Assembly: GCF_021165935.1 (NCBI RefSeq)
Contig: NZ_CP088953.1
Location: 806,001-870,000, forward strand
Direction of reading: 5' to 3'
Source of the DNA: Microbulbifer elongatus
GTDB taxonomy: Bacteria; Pseudomonadota; Gammaproteobacteria; Pseudomonadales; Cellvibrionaceae
Length of the DNA stretch: 64,000 bases
In this document: piece by piece, positions 9,850 through 20,002 of the stretch
Layout of the letters: each line of letters starts with the position of its first letter
How positions within the stretch are numbered: position 1 is the first letter of the stretch
Program-made: the position numbers and the translations under genes
The notes under the pieces: model-generated
What the model was told of the DNA's origin: nothing
What the model saw: the letters and a program-made list of their open reading frames with translations, nothing else
Database searches by the model: none

Positions 9850-9951
9850 CGTCATCCCGGACTGGATCCGGGATCCAGAAACCACAGAATCGGCAGTAAC
9901 CTCAAAGACCCTGCCATTCCCGCTGGATCCCGGATCATGTCCGGGATGACG
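9850..9951. repeat. CGTCATCCCGG inverted repeat, copy 1
   Basis: Two 29-base arms, 9850-9878 and 9923-9951, are near-perfect reverse complements starting CGTCATCCCGGA. They are separated by 44 bases. A related element with the same CGTCATYCCGG ends lies at 27595-27675. Elements of this look are common intergenic repeats in proteobacteria. It sits 33 bases after uvrD and ends 31 bases before the TRAP solute-binding protein gene. Confidence 0.75.
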
Positions 9952-9982
9952 CATTAAAACGAAAAATAAAAATCAAACGGAC

Positions 9983-11131
9983 ATGAAAAAAATAAACTGG
10001 TATCCCCCCGTTATCCTCGGCCTGCTCGCCCTACTGGTGCTTACCTTCGGCGCACTGGTGGTGTCCCGCTCTGACCAGGTTCAGACCGTCACCTCCATCG
10101 AAGACTCTCACCTGAAAAATTCGGGCCAGCAAACCTTCGAGTGGAAACTCGTCACCACCTGGCCCAAAAATTTCCCCGGTCTCGGCAGTGCCCCGGAGCG
10201 CTTCGCGAACAATGTCGAAACCATGTCCAACGGCCGCCTGAAAATAAAAGTCTTCGGCGCCGGCGAATTGGTCCCGGCCATGGGAGTATTCGGTGCGGTC
10301 TCCAGCGGTGCCGCCCAGGTGGGTCACGGTGCCGCCTATTACTGGAAAGGAAAGATCCCCGCAGCCCAGTTTTTTACCGCGGTACCTTTTGGGCTGAATG
10401 CCCAGGAAATGAATGGCTGGCTGCACTACGGCGGTGGGCTGGAATTGTGGGAAGAGCTCTACGCACCGTTTGACCTGATTCCCATGGCCGGCGGTTCCAC
10501 CGGTGTGCAGATGGCGGGCTGGTTCAATAAAGAGATCAATTCCGTCGAAGACCTGAAAGGCCTCAAGATGCGCATTCCCGGTCTCGGTGGGGAAGTACTG
10601 AACCGCGCCGGCGGCACTGCTGTGACCATCCCCGGTGGTGAACTCTATACCGCGTTGCAGACTGGTGTGATCGATGCCACCGAATGGGTCGGCCCCTACA
10701 ACGACCTCGCCTTCGGCTTCCACCAGATCGCCCAATACTACTACTACCCCGGCTGGCACGAGCCCGGCTCAATCCTCGAAATCATCATCAACAAAACCGC
10801 TTTCGAGAAATTGCCCGCAGACCTGCAGGCCATCGTGCGCACCGCCGCCCGCGACGCCAACCAGGATATGCTCGACGAATACACCGCGCGCAATAATCGG
10901 GCCCTGAAAGAGCTGCGAGAAGAACATGGGGTGGAATTGCGAAGACTGCCAGACGACGTCATTGCGCACCTGAAAAAAATCAATCAGGACATCATGCAGG
11001 AAACTGCCGCGAAAGATCCTCAGTTCAACCGCGTGTACAAAGCCTTCCGAGAGTTTGAGTCACAAGTGATTCCGTACCACCGGATCAGTGAAGAAGCCTA
11101 TTACAAAACCCGGAACAGAGTGCCGGAATAA
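9983..11131 (+). CDS. TRAP transporter solute-binding protein (DctP/TakP family)
   Basis: A 382-residue periplasmic protein with an N-terminal hydrophobic signal or anchor (PPVILGLLALLVLTFGALVV). The DctP fold shows in FEWKLVTTWPKNFPG, MRIPGLGGEVLNRAGGT and GVIDATEWVGPYND. These motifs resemble TakP-type proteins that bind alpha-keto or other small organic acids, with the arginine of the MRIPG stretch placed to bind a carboxylate. No permease is adjacent; dctQ and dctM lie about 5.4 kb downstream on the opposite strand. They may be its partners, which is inference. Confidence 0.9.
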   Translation: MKKINWYPPVILGLLALLVLTFGALVVSRSDQVQTVTSIEDSHLKNSGQQTFEWKLVTTWPKNFPGLGSAPERFANNVETMSNGRLKIKVFGAGELVPAMGVFGAVSSGAAQVGHGAAYYWKGKIPAAQFFTAVPFGLNAQEMNGWLHYGGGLELWEELYAPFDLIPMAGGSTGVQMAGWFNKEINSVEDLKGLKMRIPGLGGEVLNRAGGTAVTIPGGELYTALQTGVIDATEWVGPYNDLAFGFHQIAQYYYYPGWHEPGSILEIIINKTAFEKLPADLQAIVRTAARDANQDMLDEYTARNNRALKELREEHGVELRRLPDDVIAHLKKINQDIMQETAAKDPQFNRVYKAFREFESQVIPYHRISEEAYYKTRNRVPE

Positions 11132-11161
11132 TACCCCGCCTTCCATCGCTTTCCCCCCAAG

Positions 11162-11209
11162 CGTGCCGACTAAAATCTATATCGCTATCATCTTCAGTCG
11201 GCACGTTTT
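11162..11209 (+). terminator. Terminator-like hairpin after the TRAP binding protein
   Basis: CGTGCCGACT at 11162-11171 pairs perfectly with AGTCGGCACG at 11196-11205. It is followed by TTTTC. The loop is 24 bases, longer than usual, so termination strength is uncertain. Confidence 0.5.
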
Positions 11210-11394
11210 CCCCTCGTTCTCACCGTGTTAAGCCCACCTATTGATTCATCAATTGGTACTATGGTTCATATTTTGGAAATTGACTCTGACACCATTTTAT
11301 ATTTTTGACATTGGTTATAGGGTTATTAATATGCAGCGATAGTTCGCGCACATGGATTGGTTCAAGCCGATCCGGGTTACAGGTTATTACGATA

Positions 11395-11889
11395 ATGTTA
11401 CGCAATTTATTTCTGTGCGTTTTATTGGTTTGTATTTCAGGGACAGCATCGTCTATGTCTATTTTTGATGCGGGGAAGGTTTGCACGTTTTCGCCGATAT
11501 CCGGTGTGATTCTTTTCGAGGGAAAGCCTGCTGTCGGTGCCAGAGTGATAAGGGTTACCGATTATCAGAGTAAAAATCAGGATGAAGTAGTCACGGATAA
11601 CACTGGCCATTTTGAAATGCCCGGTGTCTATGCCCGGCATGTGGTGAATTTTCTTCCTCAGGAATTTGTAGTCGGTCAGCTGATCAACGTGATTTACAAC
11701 GATCAGGAATACAAAATCTGGTCTGGAGTGAAGCGAAAGCGTGAAGAGAATGCGGAATCGCGCGGGAAACCCCTTGTGGTGACCTGCGAGCTCACTCAGG
11801 ACGATGAGGTGATCAATGTGGATCGGCAGCCATTCATTACCAAGTGTAAGTGGGATGTAGAGCCTGACGCTAAAAAGGATATTTTCTAA
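11395..11889 (+). CDS. Exported small protein paired with lipase, possibly DUF6795-like
   Basis: About 164 residues. The N-terminus MLRNLFLCVLLVCISGTASS reads as a signal peptide, followed by FSPISGVILFEGKPAVGARV and DNTGHFEMPGVYARH. This is a carboxypeptidase-regulatory-like beta-sandwich pattern and resembles what I know as DUF6795 (not certain). I chose the ATG at 11395, with AGG upstream, over an earlier in-frame start at 11305 that would bury the signal peptide. Its TAA overlaps the lipase start (TAATG), so the two are translationally coupled. The gene and its upstream 150 bases are visibly AT-richer than the surroundings, suggesting transfer. It could be the periplasmic immunity protein of the lipase; this is inference. 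Confidence 0.7.
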   Translation: MLRNLFLCVLLVCISGTASSMSIFDAGKVCTFSPISGVILFEGKPAVGARVIRVTDYQSKNQDEVVTDNTGHFEMPGVYARHVVNFLPQEFVVGQLINVIYNDQEYKIWSGVKRKREENAESRGKPLVVTCELTQDDEVINVDRQPFITKCKWDVEPDAKKDIF

Positions 11890-13061
11890 TGATAGAGTTG
11901 ACTCCGGAACAGGCCGCCAGTCTGTCCAGCGAAGTATACGCCCTGACCAAATTCCCGGTTCTGCAAGATGCCATTACCCACCTGAATCATAAATACGGCG
12001 GTAACCTGTCGTTTTATGAAGAGAATATGCTGAAAGGAAAGACCGGCGGGCCGGGGTTTATCAAGGTTAGGACGGCATTCGGGTTCCTGCTTCTGGGCCA
12101 GAACAACCTGAAGGGCCACGCTTTCATCCTGTTTCGGGGTACACAATATCTGGCGGATTGGCTGACAAACCTCAACCTCACCCTGTCTGCCTCCGCGAGT
12201 GGCCAGCCGGTTCACGACGGGTTCAACAAAGCGTTCCAATCAATGTTGCCGCAGATTTCCGTTTTCGTGAACGGGTTGCCGGCCGGTACCCGTGTCCATT
12301 GTCTGGGACACAGTCTCGGTGGCGCGCTGGCCACGATTGCTGCGGAGTGGGTACGCAAACACACGGCGCATTTTCCAAAACTTTACTCTTTCGGAAGTCC
12401 TCGGGTGGGCTTGATCGGCTTTTCTGAGCAGTGCACCCGTCTGTTGAGTGATGACAATATCTTTCGAGCCTACCATCGCACCGATATTGTGCCCTGTATC
12501 CCCATCTGGCCCTTCGTGCACACACCCAGCACCGATCGCGATTTCTTTTTGCCTTCCCCGGGCTTGGTGCCGTGGAAAACCTACCACGATATGGCACTTT
12601 ATCAGGACTCGGTAGAAGACAAGAGCTGGGAAGCCATTCGAGCTATGCGCCCGGCCGGCCGCACCGATAGCGGCGTCGAAGCCTGGTTGCGGTCCAAGGC
12701 GGTCATCGGGCAGACAATGTCGGCCATCGAATGGCTGAATGATGCCATCATCTACGTGGTGAAAAAGTGTATGGAGTTTGCCGGTCGCATCATCAATTTT
12801 ACTGCCACCACCTATTTCACCCTGATGGATCAGTTGGCCATGGTTCTGAACAGCGGCGTCAAGCTGCTGGTTGGCTCGGTAAGTCTGGTGGCGTTGCTGG
12901 TGAAGAAAATCATGCAATTTCTCGGCCTCAAGCCGATCGCAGAGTCTGCCAGTATCACCCACGACTTTCTACGCAACCTGTTGCTGAAACTTTCATCCCG
13001 GGTCAACGAGATCAGTAAGCAGGCCCTGAGTGCGACCCTGGCGGAGGGGCGGGGTATTTGA
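11889..13061 (+). CDS. Class 3 lipase family protein with hydrophobic C-terminus
   Basis: A 390-residue alpha/beta hydrolase. The nucleophile elbow is GHSLGGAL with Ser142; Asp199 (HRTDIVP) and His233 (KTYHDMA) complete a likely triad in the spacing of class 3 (PF01764-type) lipases. There is no signal peptide. Residues about 265-350 contain several hydrophobic or amphipathic helices. A cytoplasmic-looking lipase with a membrane-active tail, overlapping an exported partner, is the layout seen for type VI lipase effector and immunity pairs. No vgrG, hcp or PAAR gene is nearby, so export by such a system is a hypothesis. A housekeeping intracellular lipase is the alternative. Confidence 0.82.
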   Translation: MIELTPEQAASLSSEVYALTKFPVLQDAITHLNHKYGGNLSFYEENMLKGKTGGPGFIKVRTAFGFLLLGQNNLKGHAFILFRGTQYLADWLTNLNLTLSASASGQPVHDGFNKAFQSMLPQISVFVNGLPAGTRVHCLGHSLGGALATIAAEWVRKHTAHFPKLYSFGSPRVGLIGFSEQCTRLLSDDNIFRAYHRTDIVPCIPIWPFVHTPSTDRDFFLPSPGLVPWKTYHDMALYQDSVEDKSWEAIRAMRPAGRTDSGVEAWLRSKAVIGQTMSAIEWLNDAIIYVVKKCMEFAGRIINFTATTYFTLMDQLAMVLNSGVKLLVGSVSLVALLVKKIMQFLGLKPIAESASITHDFLRNLLLKLSSRVNEISKQALSATLAEGRGI

Positions 13062-13084
13062 TTGACGGGATCTGTTTTTCTTTA

Positions 13085-13108
13085 GAAAAAAGGGGCCTTG
13101 CGGCCCCC
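13085..13108 (-). terminator. Terminator of the groES-groEL operon
   Basis: On the minus strand a GGGGCC-GCAA-GGCCCC hairpin (13092-13107) is followed directly by a run of Ts (13091-13085). It lies 36 bases after the groEL stop. Confidence 0.8.
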
Positions 13109-13143
13109 AACAGAAAAGCACTGGGGATGGGTCTATTGAAAAA

Positions 13144-15089
<1,946 letters not shown>

Positions 15090-15171
15090 CGGATTTCCTC
15101 CCAATAAGCATTTGGATGTTTCAATGTTAAAGGTTGGTCGCCGGGAAGGGTTTGTCCTTCCGACAATCGCG

Positions 15172-15200
15172 AAAATAGGAGCGCTCCAACAATTTTCAAG
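15172..15200 (-). promoter_or_regulatory. Likely sigma-32 (heat-shock) promoter for groES-groEL
   Basis: On the minus strand CTTGAAA (15194-15200) is followed 14 bases later by CCTATTTT (15172-15179). This is close to the sigma-32 consensus CTTGAAA-N11-16-CCCCATNT. It lies about 80-110 bases upstream of the groES ATG. No CIRCE palindrome was noticed. Confidence 0.6.
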
Positions 15201-15315
15201 GGGGGAGAAAACCACTTTTTTATAAAAAATTTTTATAAAAATTCGTAGGCAAAAAATAGAAACGGGATAAAGGCAGATTTATATTTGTAGTGACGTATTG
15301 AAGAAGGAGGAGCTG

Positions 15316-15912
15316 ATGCCATCCGTATCGCAAACCACCTTTGAGCAAACTCTGGCTGACTTCTTTCGCGAGCGCCTGCAGGCCGGGGCTGTTGACCTGG
15401 ATCCGCGCCCGCGGGAAGAGACGCTATGGTATCTGGGCAGCCTGCTCGCGCGCTTCGGTGACAGTGCACAGGTGTTCAGTTACGACCAGGGCGAAGTGTC
15501 TGTGCGACCGCTGGCGTTGCTGTATCGCGACGCGGTTGAGGTAGACAGCCATTACCACCGGTGCCTGATCCTGCGTCAGCTTGGCGACCTGGCCCTGTTT
15601 ATGGGTGCGCTCTTTCCGGAAAACTACGCGCGTCGGGGGATCAGTCGGGATTACTTTATCGGGATGGGCGGCGGTGCTTACGATTATCTGGGGGAAAATG
15701 CGCGCGACAATCGCCAGGTATTCAGCGAACTGGCCGAGCGCTTTGCGCGGTTACTGGAGCTGGTGGCGACGGTGTGTGGACGGGATCGGGTAATGGACGC
15801 GACGGATATCCTGCAGCTGTTCCAGCGCTGGCGGGAAACCGGAGATCCGCGTCTGGCGGCGCAGTTGCGCGAGATGGGTGTCGTGCTGCCGGACGCCGGC
15901 GGCATGCATTGA
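15316..15912 (+). CDS. Conserved-looking protein of unknown function
   Basis: About 198 residues, soluble, with no signal peptide or membrane segment. The ATG at 15316 follows a strong AAGGAGGAG site. The protein looks largely alpha-helical (ADFFRERLQAG, ILRQLGDLALFMGALF, FSELAERFARLLELVATV), with a central glycine-rich stretch GMGGGAYDYLG. I do not recognise the family. It is divergent from groES across a 226-base AT-rich region and convergent with the thioesterase gene 44 bases beyond its end, so it is probably transcribed alone. Confidence 0.75.
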   Translation: MPSVSQTTFEQTLADFFRERLQAGAVDLDPRPREETLWYLGSLLARFGDSAQVFSYDQGEVSVRPLALLYRDAVEVDSHYHRCLILRQLGDLALFMGALFPENYARRGISRDYFIGMGGGAYDYLGENARDNRQVFSELAERFARLLELVATVCGRDRVMDATDILQLFQRWRETGDPRLAAQLREMGVVLPDAGGMH

Positions 15913-15955
15913 GGCCGAACCGCCCCAATGCGTAGCGCTGATCCGGCTTCCAGGT

Positions 15956-16345
15956 TCAGGGCAGTGGCCGTGTGCGTCCGCGATCATCGATGGCGACGAA
16001 GACAAACTCCCCTTCAGTGACCTTCACCTGCTCACCGGTATCCACCCGGGTCAGCCAGACTTCCACCATGGTCTTAATAGACGATCGTCCAACTTCAACC
16101 GCTTCCGCGTAACAGCTGACGGTGGAGCCCACAGGTACCGGGCGCAGGAAGACCATGCTGCCGACGGCGACGGTGGTGACACGGCCGCGAGCGATGCTCT
16201 GGGCGAGGATGGCACCGGCCACGTCCATCTGTGACATCAGCCAGCCGGCAAACACGTCGCCCTGGGGGTTGGTGTCACGGGGCATGGACTGGGTCTGGAG
16301 GGTCAGGGTACCGCTGGGTTGCGGTTCTTCATCAATGGCGGACAT
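15956..16345 (-). CDS. Acyl-CoA thioesterase, YciA-like hotdog fold
   Basis: A 129-residue single hotdog domain. The motif SMPRDTNPQGDVFAGWLMSQMD is split here as MPRDTNPQGDVF and AGWLMSQMD; it contains the conserved Asn/Gly and Asp positions of the YciA/acyl-CoA hydrolase group. The core strand region VAVGSMVFLRPVPVGSTV also fits. These enzymes hydrolyse short to long acyl-CoA in the cytoplasm, usually as hexamers. It could be named yciA, but assignment within this large family is not certain. Confidence 0.87.
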   Translation of the reverse strand: MSAIDEEPQPSGTLTLQTQSMPRDTNPQGDVFAGWLMSQMDVAGAILAQSIARGRVTTVAVGSMVFLRPVPVGSTVSCYAEAVEVGRSSIKTMVEVWLTRVDTGEQVKVTEGEFVFVAIDDRGRTRPLP

Positions 16346-16518
16346 CGCGGCTGCTCACAAATTCTTAGATTTATTGGCCCGGTAGTGCAAACGGAGTCAC
16401 CTTGGCCGGGTGGCGCATTCTAGCACAATCTGGGTACTAATTAGCCAGTCCTGAATGGGTGAATTTGCCGCCACCCGCGGCATTTTCTGCTGGTTCGGGC
16501 GCCTGGCCATTGGATTTA

Positions 16519-17880
16519 TCACGAGGTGACATACGCCGGCAGCCAGGTCGCCAAGGCAGGCCACAATGCCAGCAGGCACATGACCAGTAGCTGGATCGCG
16601 ATAAATGGCACCACACCGCGATAGATAGCCCCGGTGGCCACCTCTACTGGCGCCACGCCGCGCAGGTAGAACAGCGCAAAACCGAACGGCGGAGTGAGGA
16701 ACGAGGTCTGCAGATTCAGCGCAATCATCACACCCAGCCACACTGGGTCCAGCCCCATGGCCAGCAGTACCGGCCCGACAATGGGCACCACCACAAAGGT
16801 GATCTCGATAAAGTCGAGGATAAAGCCCAGCAGGAAAATCACCAGCATCACCAGCAGGGTCGCCCCCACTATGCCCCCGGGTAGGCTCTCGAAAAAGTGC
16901 GTGACCACTTCCTCACCGCCAAAGCCGCGGAATACCAGCGAGAACAGCGAGGCGCCGATCAGAATGGCGAACACCATGGCGGTCACCTGTAGGGTGCTCT
17001 GCCCGACCTCGCCGGCCCGCGCCCAGTTCAGCGCGCCCCGTCCCCAGGCCAGAATACCGGCCCCCAGGGCACCCACCGCCGCCGCTTCCGTCGGGGTGGC
17101 GGCACCGGTAATGATGGAGCCGAGCACCAGCAGCATCAGCGCAATGGGCGGCGCCAGACTCTTGAGGGTCTGCAGCAGCTCCACCTCTTCTCTGTCCGCC
17201 TGCACTGCGGCGGGCTCACGGCGGGCGATCAGCAACAGGTAGAGGATGTAGCCGGCCACCAGAATCAGGCCTGGAATAATCGCGCCCATAAACAGGTCGC
17301 CCACGCTGACCGGTTTCGGGTTGAAAATTCCCTGGCTCAACTGTGCCTGTTGATAGGCATTGGACAGAGTGTCGCCGAGCAGAACCAGGGCAATGGACGG
17401 CGGGATGATCTGACCCAGAGTGCCTGTGGCACAGATAGTGCCGGTAGCCAGTCGCGGAGAGTAACCGCGATTGAGCATGGTGGGCAGGGACATCAGCCCC
17501 ATGGTCACCACCGTCGCGCCGACGATGCCGGTGCTGGCGGCGAGCAGCGCACCCACCACCACCACGGAAACCGCCATGCCCGCGGGAATGCCGGAAAAGA
17601 CCCGCGCCAGGTTGACCAGCAGTTCCTCGGCAATCCGCGCGCGCTCCAGCATGACTCCCATCAAAACGAACAGGGGCACAGCCATCAGGGTGCCATTCTG
17701 CATAATGCCGTAGAGCCGGTCCGGAAAGGCCTTCAGCAATTCCGCATCGAATATCCCGGCGACGATGCCGAGACCTGCGGCCAGCAAAGCGGTACCGCCC
17801 AGAGTGAAGGCGACCGGATACCCCATTAACAGGGCTCCGCAGACCGCGACAAACATCAGCAGGGGAATCAGCTCCATCAT
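16519..17880 (-). CDS. dctM: TRAP transporter large permease (DctM)
   Basis: A 453-residue, roughly 12-TM protein of the DctM/TRAP large-subunit family. Motifs include GYPVAFTLGG near the start, MGLMSLPTMLNRGYSP, GTLGQIIPPSIALVLLGD and PTEAAAVGALGAG. It drives sodium-coupled uptake of organic acids together with a small permease and a periplasmic binding protein. Its ATG overlaps the dctQ stop (ATGA), so the two permeases are one operon. The likely binding protein is not adjacent; the nearest candidate is at 9983-11131. Confidence 0.92.
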   Translation of the reverse strand: MMELIPLLMFVAVCGALLMGYPVAFTLGGTALLAAGLGIVAGIFDAELLKAFPDRLYGIMQNGTLMAVPLFVLMGVMLERARIAEELLVNLARVFSGIPAGMAVSVVVVGALLAASTGIVGATVVTMGLMSLPTMLNRGYSPRLATGTICATGTLGQIIPPSIALVLLGDTLSNAYQQAQLSQGIFNPKPVSVGDLFMGAIIPGLILVAGYILYLLLIARREPAAVQADREEVELLQTLKSLAPPIALMLLVLGSIITGAATPTEAAAVGALGAGILAWGRGALNWARAGEVGQSTLQVTAMVFAILIGASLFSLVFRGFGGEEVVTHFFESLPGGIVGATLLVMLVIFLLGFILDFIEITFVVVPIVGPVLLAMGLDPVWLGVMIALNLQTSFLTPPFGFALFYLRGVAPVEVATGAIYRGVVPFIAIQLLVMCLLALWPALATWLPAYVTS

Positions 17881-18512
17881 GCGCCCACCTCCCGCGCGAA
17901 TCCCGGTGCCACTTCCCGTACCAGTGGCCGGGGCTTTTCCGGTGCGGGTTCAACCGCAGGTTTATGGGGGCGGCAAGCGGATGCCGGGCCTGGGGCACTC
18001 CCGAGTTCTACCTGCATCAGCGTACAGAGCGCCCGCGCCAGCTGGCTGAGGCCCTGTAGCGCGAGGCTGGAAGAAGCCAGCGGAATCAGGCTTTTCAGCA
18101 GATAGACACCACCGAGGCCATCGGCACTGCTGCTGGTTTCATGTACTGCCCAGCTACTGGCGGCGAACTGCCAGCTGCCGAAGCCGATAAAGGCACACAG
18201 GGGCAACAGGAAGACCAGGCATCCCACCGCGTCTACCCAGGCTTTCCCCCGTGTGCTGAGCGCCCGGTAGATGACATCCACACGCACGTGGGCGTTGGCC
18301 TGCAGTGCGTAGGCGAGCCCCAACATAAAGGCGGCGCCGTGCAGATAGGCAACTGCGTCCTGCAAGGCCAGGGAGCCCCCGTCAAATCCGTAGCGCAGGG
18401 CGACCACCAGACTCTGGATGACCACCATGGCCAGGGTGAGCCAGCCCAGAATGCGCCCGCAGCGGCTGGCAAATTTGTCCAGGGCATCGGCACTGCTTAG
18501 TAGAAACTTCAT
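17877..18512 (-). CDS. dctQ: TRAP transporter small permease (DctQ)
   Basis: A 211-residue membrane protein with four hydrophobic segments typical of DctQ. The N-terminal segment begins about residue 18, and a middle loop has NAHVRVDVIYRALSTRGKAWVD, recognisable as AHVRVDVIY of the family. The C-terminal 45 residues are proline/arginine-rich and cytoplasmic, longer than in many homologues. It is the first gene of the dctQ-dctM operon. The 255 bases between it and pstS are shared by divergent promoters. Confidence 0.9.
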   Translation of the reverse strand: MKFLLSSADALDKFASRCGRILGWLTLAMVVIQSLVVALRYGFDGGSLALQDAVAYLHGAAFMLGLAYALQANAHVRVDVIYRALSTRGKAWVDAVGCLVFLLPLCAFIGFGSWQFAASSWAVHETSSSADGLGGVYLLKSLIPLASSSLALQGLSQLARALCTLMQVELGSAPGPASACRPHKPAVEPAPEKPRPLVREVAPGFAREVGA

Positions 18513-18649
18513 GGAAGGTCTCTCAAACCATCTTTTTTGTTTGTTATTAATGGGGAAGAGCCTACCTGTCGGTCAGAAATTGCGCCAGTTCCGGGTGCGC
18601 CTCAGGGGCTGACCAGGGTTGACGCCAGAGTCATAAATCGTGTTCACGG

Positions 18650-18683
18650 CTGTAATCTGTTTGTAACCTTACATTCATAGAAT
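18650..18683 (+). promoter_or_regulatory. Pho box and promoter of pstS
   Basis: CTGTAAT-CTGT-TTGTAAC at 18650-18667 matches the PhoB direct repeat (two 7-mers of CTGTNAY type, 11-bp period). A CATAGAAT -10-like element at 18676-18683 lies at the distance expected for a Pho box replacing the -35. The pstS ATG is 84 bases further on. Confidence 0.75.
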
Positions 18684-18767
18684 CGTCACCAGTTCGAAAT
18701 AGCATGCGCCGCGTGCAGAGACTACTGAATAATTCTCGACCAATTCGCGACCATTTCTGGAGAAATC

Positions 18768-19835
18768 ATGAACAACCGTTCTGCGAGCAAAAAAGTACTG
18801 GCTTCCGCCCTCGCGGCCGTGACCATCGCAGCGTCCAGTGCTGCGTTGGCGGCGCGCGACCACATCAGCATCGTGGGCTCGTCCACCGTATACCCGTTCA
18901 CCACCGTGGTTGCCGAGCGCTTCAGCCGCGCCACCCAGTTCAAGACCCCGGTTGTGGAGTCCACCGGTACCGGCGGCGGCATGAAACTGTTCTGTCAGGG
19001 TGTCGGCGAGAGTACCGCAGACATCACCGGTGCCTCCCGTCGTATCAAACAGTCCGAGCTGGACATGTGTAACGACAACGGCGTCGACGTGGTGGAAGTG
19101 CAGATTGGTTTCGACGGCATCGTTCTGGCCAATGCCAAGACGTCCGCGCCATTCGAGCTGACCCGCAAGGACATCTTCCTGGCCCTGGCCAAAGACGTGC
19201 CGAATCCCGACGGCTCTGAGACTCTGGTTGCCAACCCCTACAAAACCTGGAAGGACGTAAACCCGACCCTGCCGGCCACCAAAATCGAAGTACTGGGCCC
19301 GCCCCCGACCTCCGGTACCCGCGACGCTTTCGCCGAACTGGCGATGGAAGGCGGCTGCAAGAAGTTTGACTGGATTGCGGCGAAGAAGTCTTCCGACAAA
19401 AACGCCTATAAAGCGATCTGCCACAATGTGCGCGAAGACGGCGCCTATGTCGAAGCCGGTGAGAACGACAACCTGATCGTGAACAAGCTGGTGGCCAGCC
19501 CCAATGCCCTGGGTATCTTCGGCTTCAGCTTCCTCGACCAGAACGCGGACAAGGTGCGGGGTTCCGTGATCGAAGGTCAGGAGCCTACCTTTGAGTCCAT
19601 CGCCGATAACAGCTACCCGGTTTCCCGCCCGCTGTTCGTGTATGTAAAGAAAGCCCACGTGGACGTGGTGCCCGGCATCAAACAGTTCCTGGCGGAACTC
19701 ACCAATGATCGCGCCTGGGGCGAAGAAGGTTATCTGGCCGACAAAGGCATGATCCCGCTGCCCGACGCCAAGCGTCAGCAGGTTGCCACCAATGTGCGCA
19801 AGCTGAACGCCCTGGGTAATCTGGCAGCGAAATAA
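18768..19835 (+). CDS. pstS: Phosphate ABC transporter, periplasmic binding protein
   Basis: A 355-residue protein with a signal peptide ending AALAA. Phosphate-site motifs include ISIVGSSTVYPF (the SST loop), ESTGTGGGMKLFC, and PPPTSGTRDAFAELA (TSGTRDAF motif). It binds inorganic phosphate in the periplasm for PstCAB. It follows a Pho box and is separated from pstC by 167 bases containing a hairpin that may reduce read-through, giving more binding protein than permease. The overall type is that of the longer gamma/marine PstS. Confidence 0.96.
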   Translation: MNNRSASKKVLASALAAVTIAASSAALAARDHISIVGSSTVYPFTTVVAERFSRATQFKTPVVESTGTGGGMKLFCQGVGESTADITGASRRIKQSELDMCNDNGVDVVEVQIGFDGIVLANAKTSAPFELTRKDIFLALAKDVPNPDGSETLVANPYKTWKDVNPTLPATKIEVLGPPPTSGTRDAFAELAMEGGCKKFDWIAAKKSSDKNAYKAICHNVREDGAYVEAGENDNLIVNKLVASPNALGIFGFSFLDQNADKVRGSVIEGQEPTFESIADNSYPVSRPLFVYVKKAHVDVVPGIKQFLAELTNDRAWGEEGYLADKGMIPLPDAKRQQVATNVRKLNALGNLAAK

Positions 19836-19865
19836 CGCCGCCTGACCCTGGTAGATGGAGTTACC

Positions 19866-19898
19866 GGCCAAGCCTTTTTGTTACAGAGAGGCTTGGCC
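19866..19898 (+). terminator. Hairpin between pstS and pstC (possible attenuator)
   Basis: GGCCAAGCC (19866-19874) pairs perfectly with GGCTTGGCC (19890-19898), with a 15-base loop. Only a short GTTTACG follows, so it is a weak terminator or an mRNA-stabilising 3' end for pstS. Confidence 0.5.
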
Positions 19899-20002
19899 GT
19901 TTACGTATATAAAGAACGCTTTTCCGAAACCATGGATTTACCGCCACAACCGCGGATAATGGCCAGCGTTTTTTACCCATTGAAATAATTCCGAGCGAAT
20001 CG

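Noticed and set aside
18675..19871. Long minus-strand open frame (398 codons) over pstS
   Set aside because: It is antisense to a certain gene in GC-rich DNA, has no recognisable domain, and follows from codon bias. The same applies to the long antisense frame over pstB at 22671-23573.
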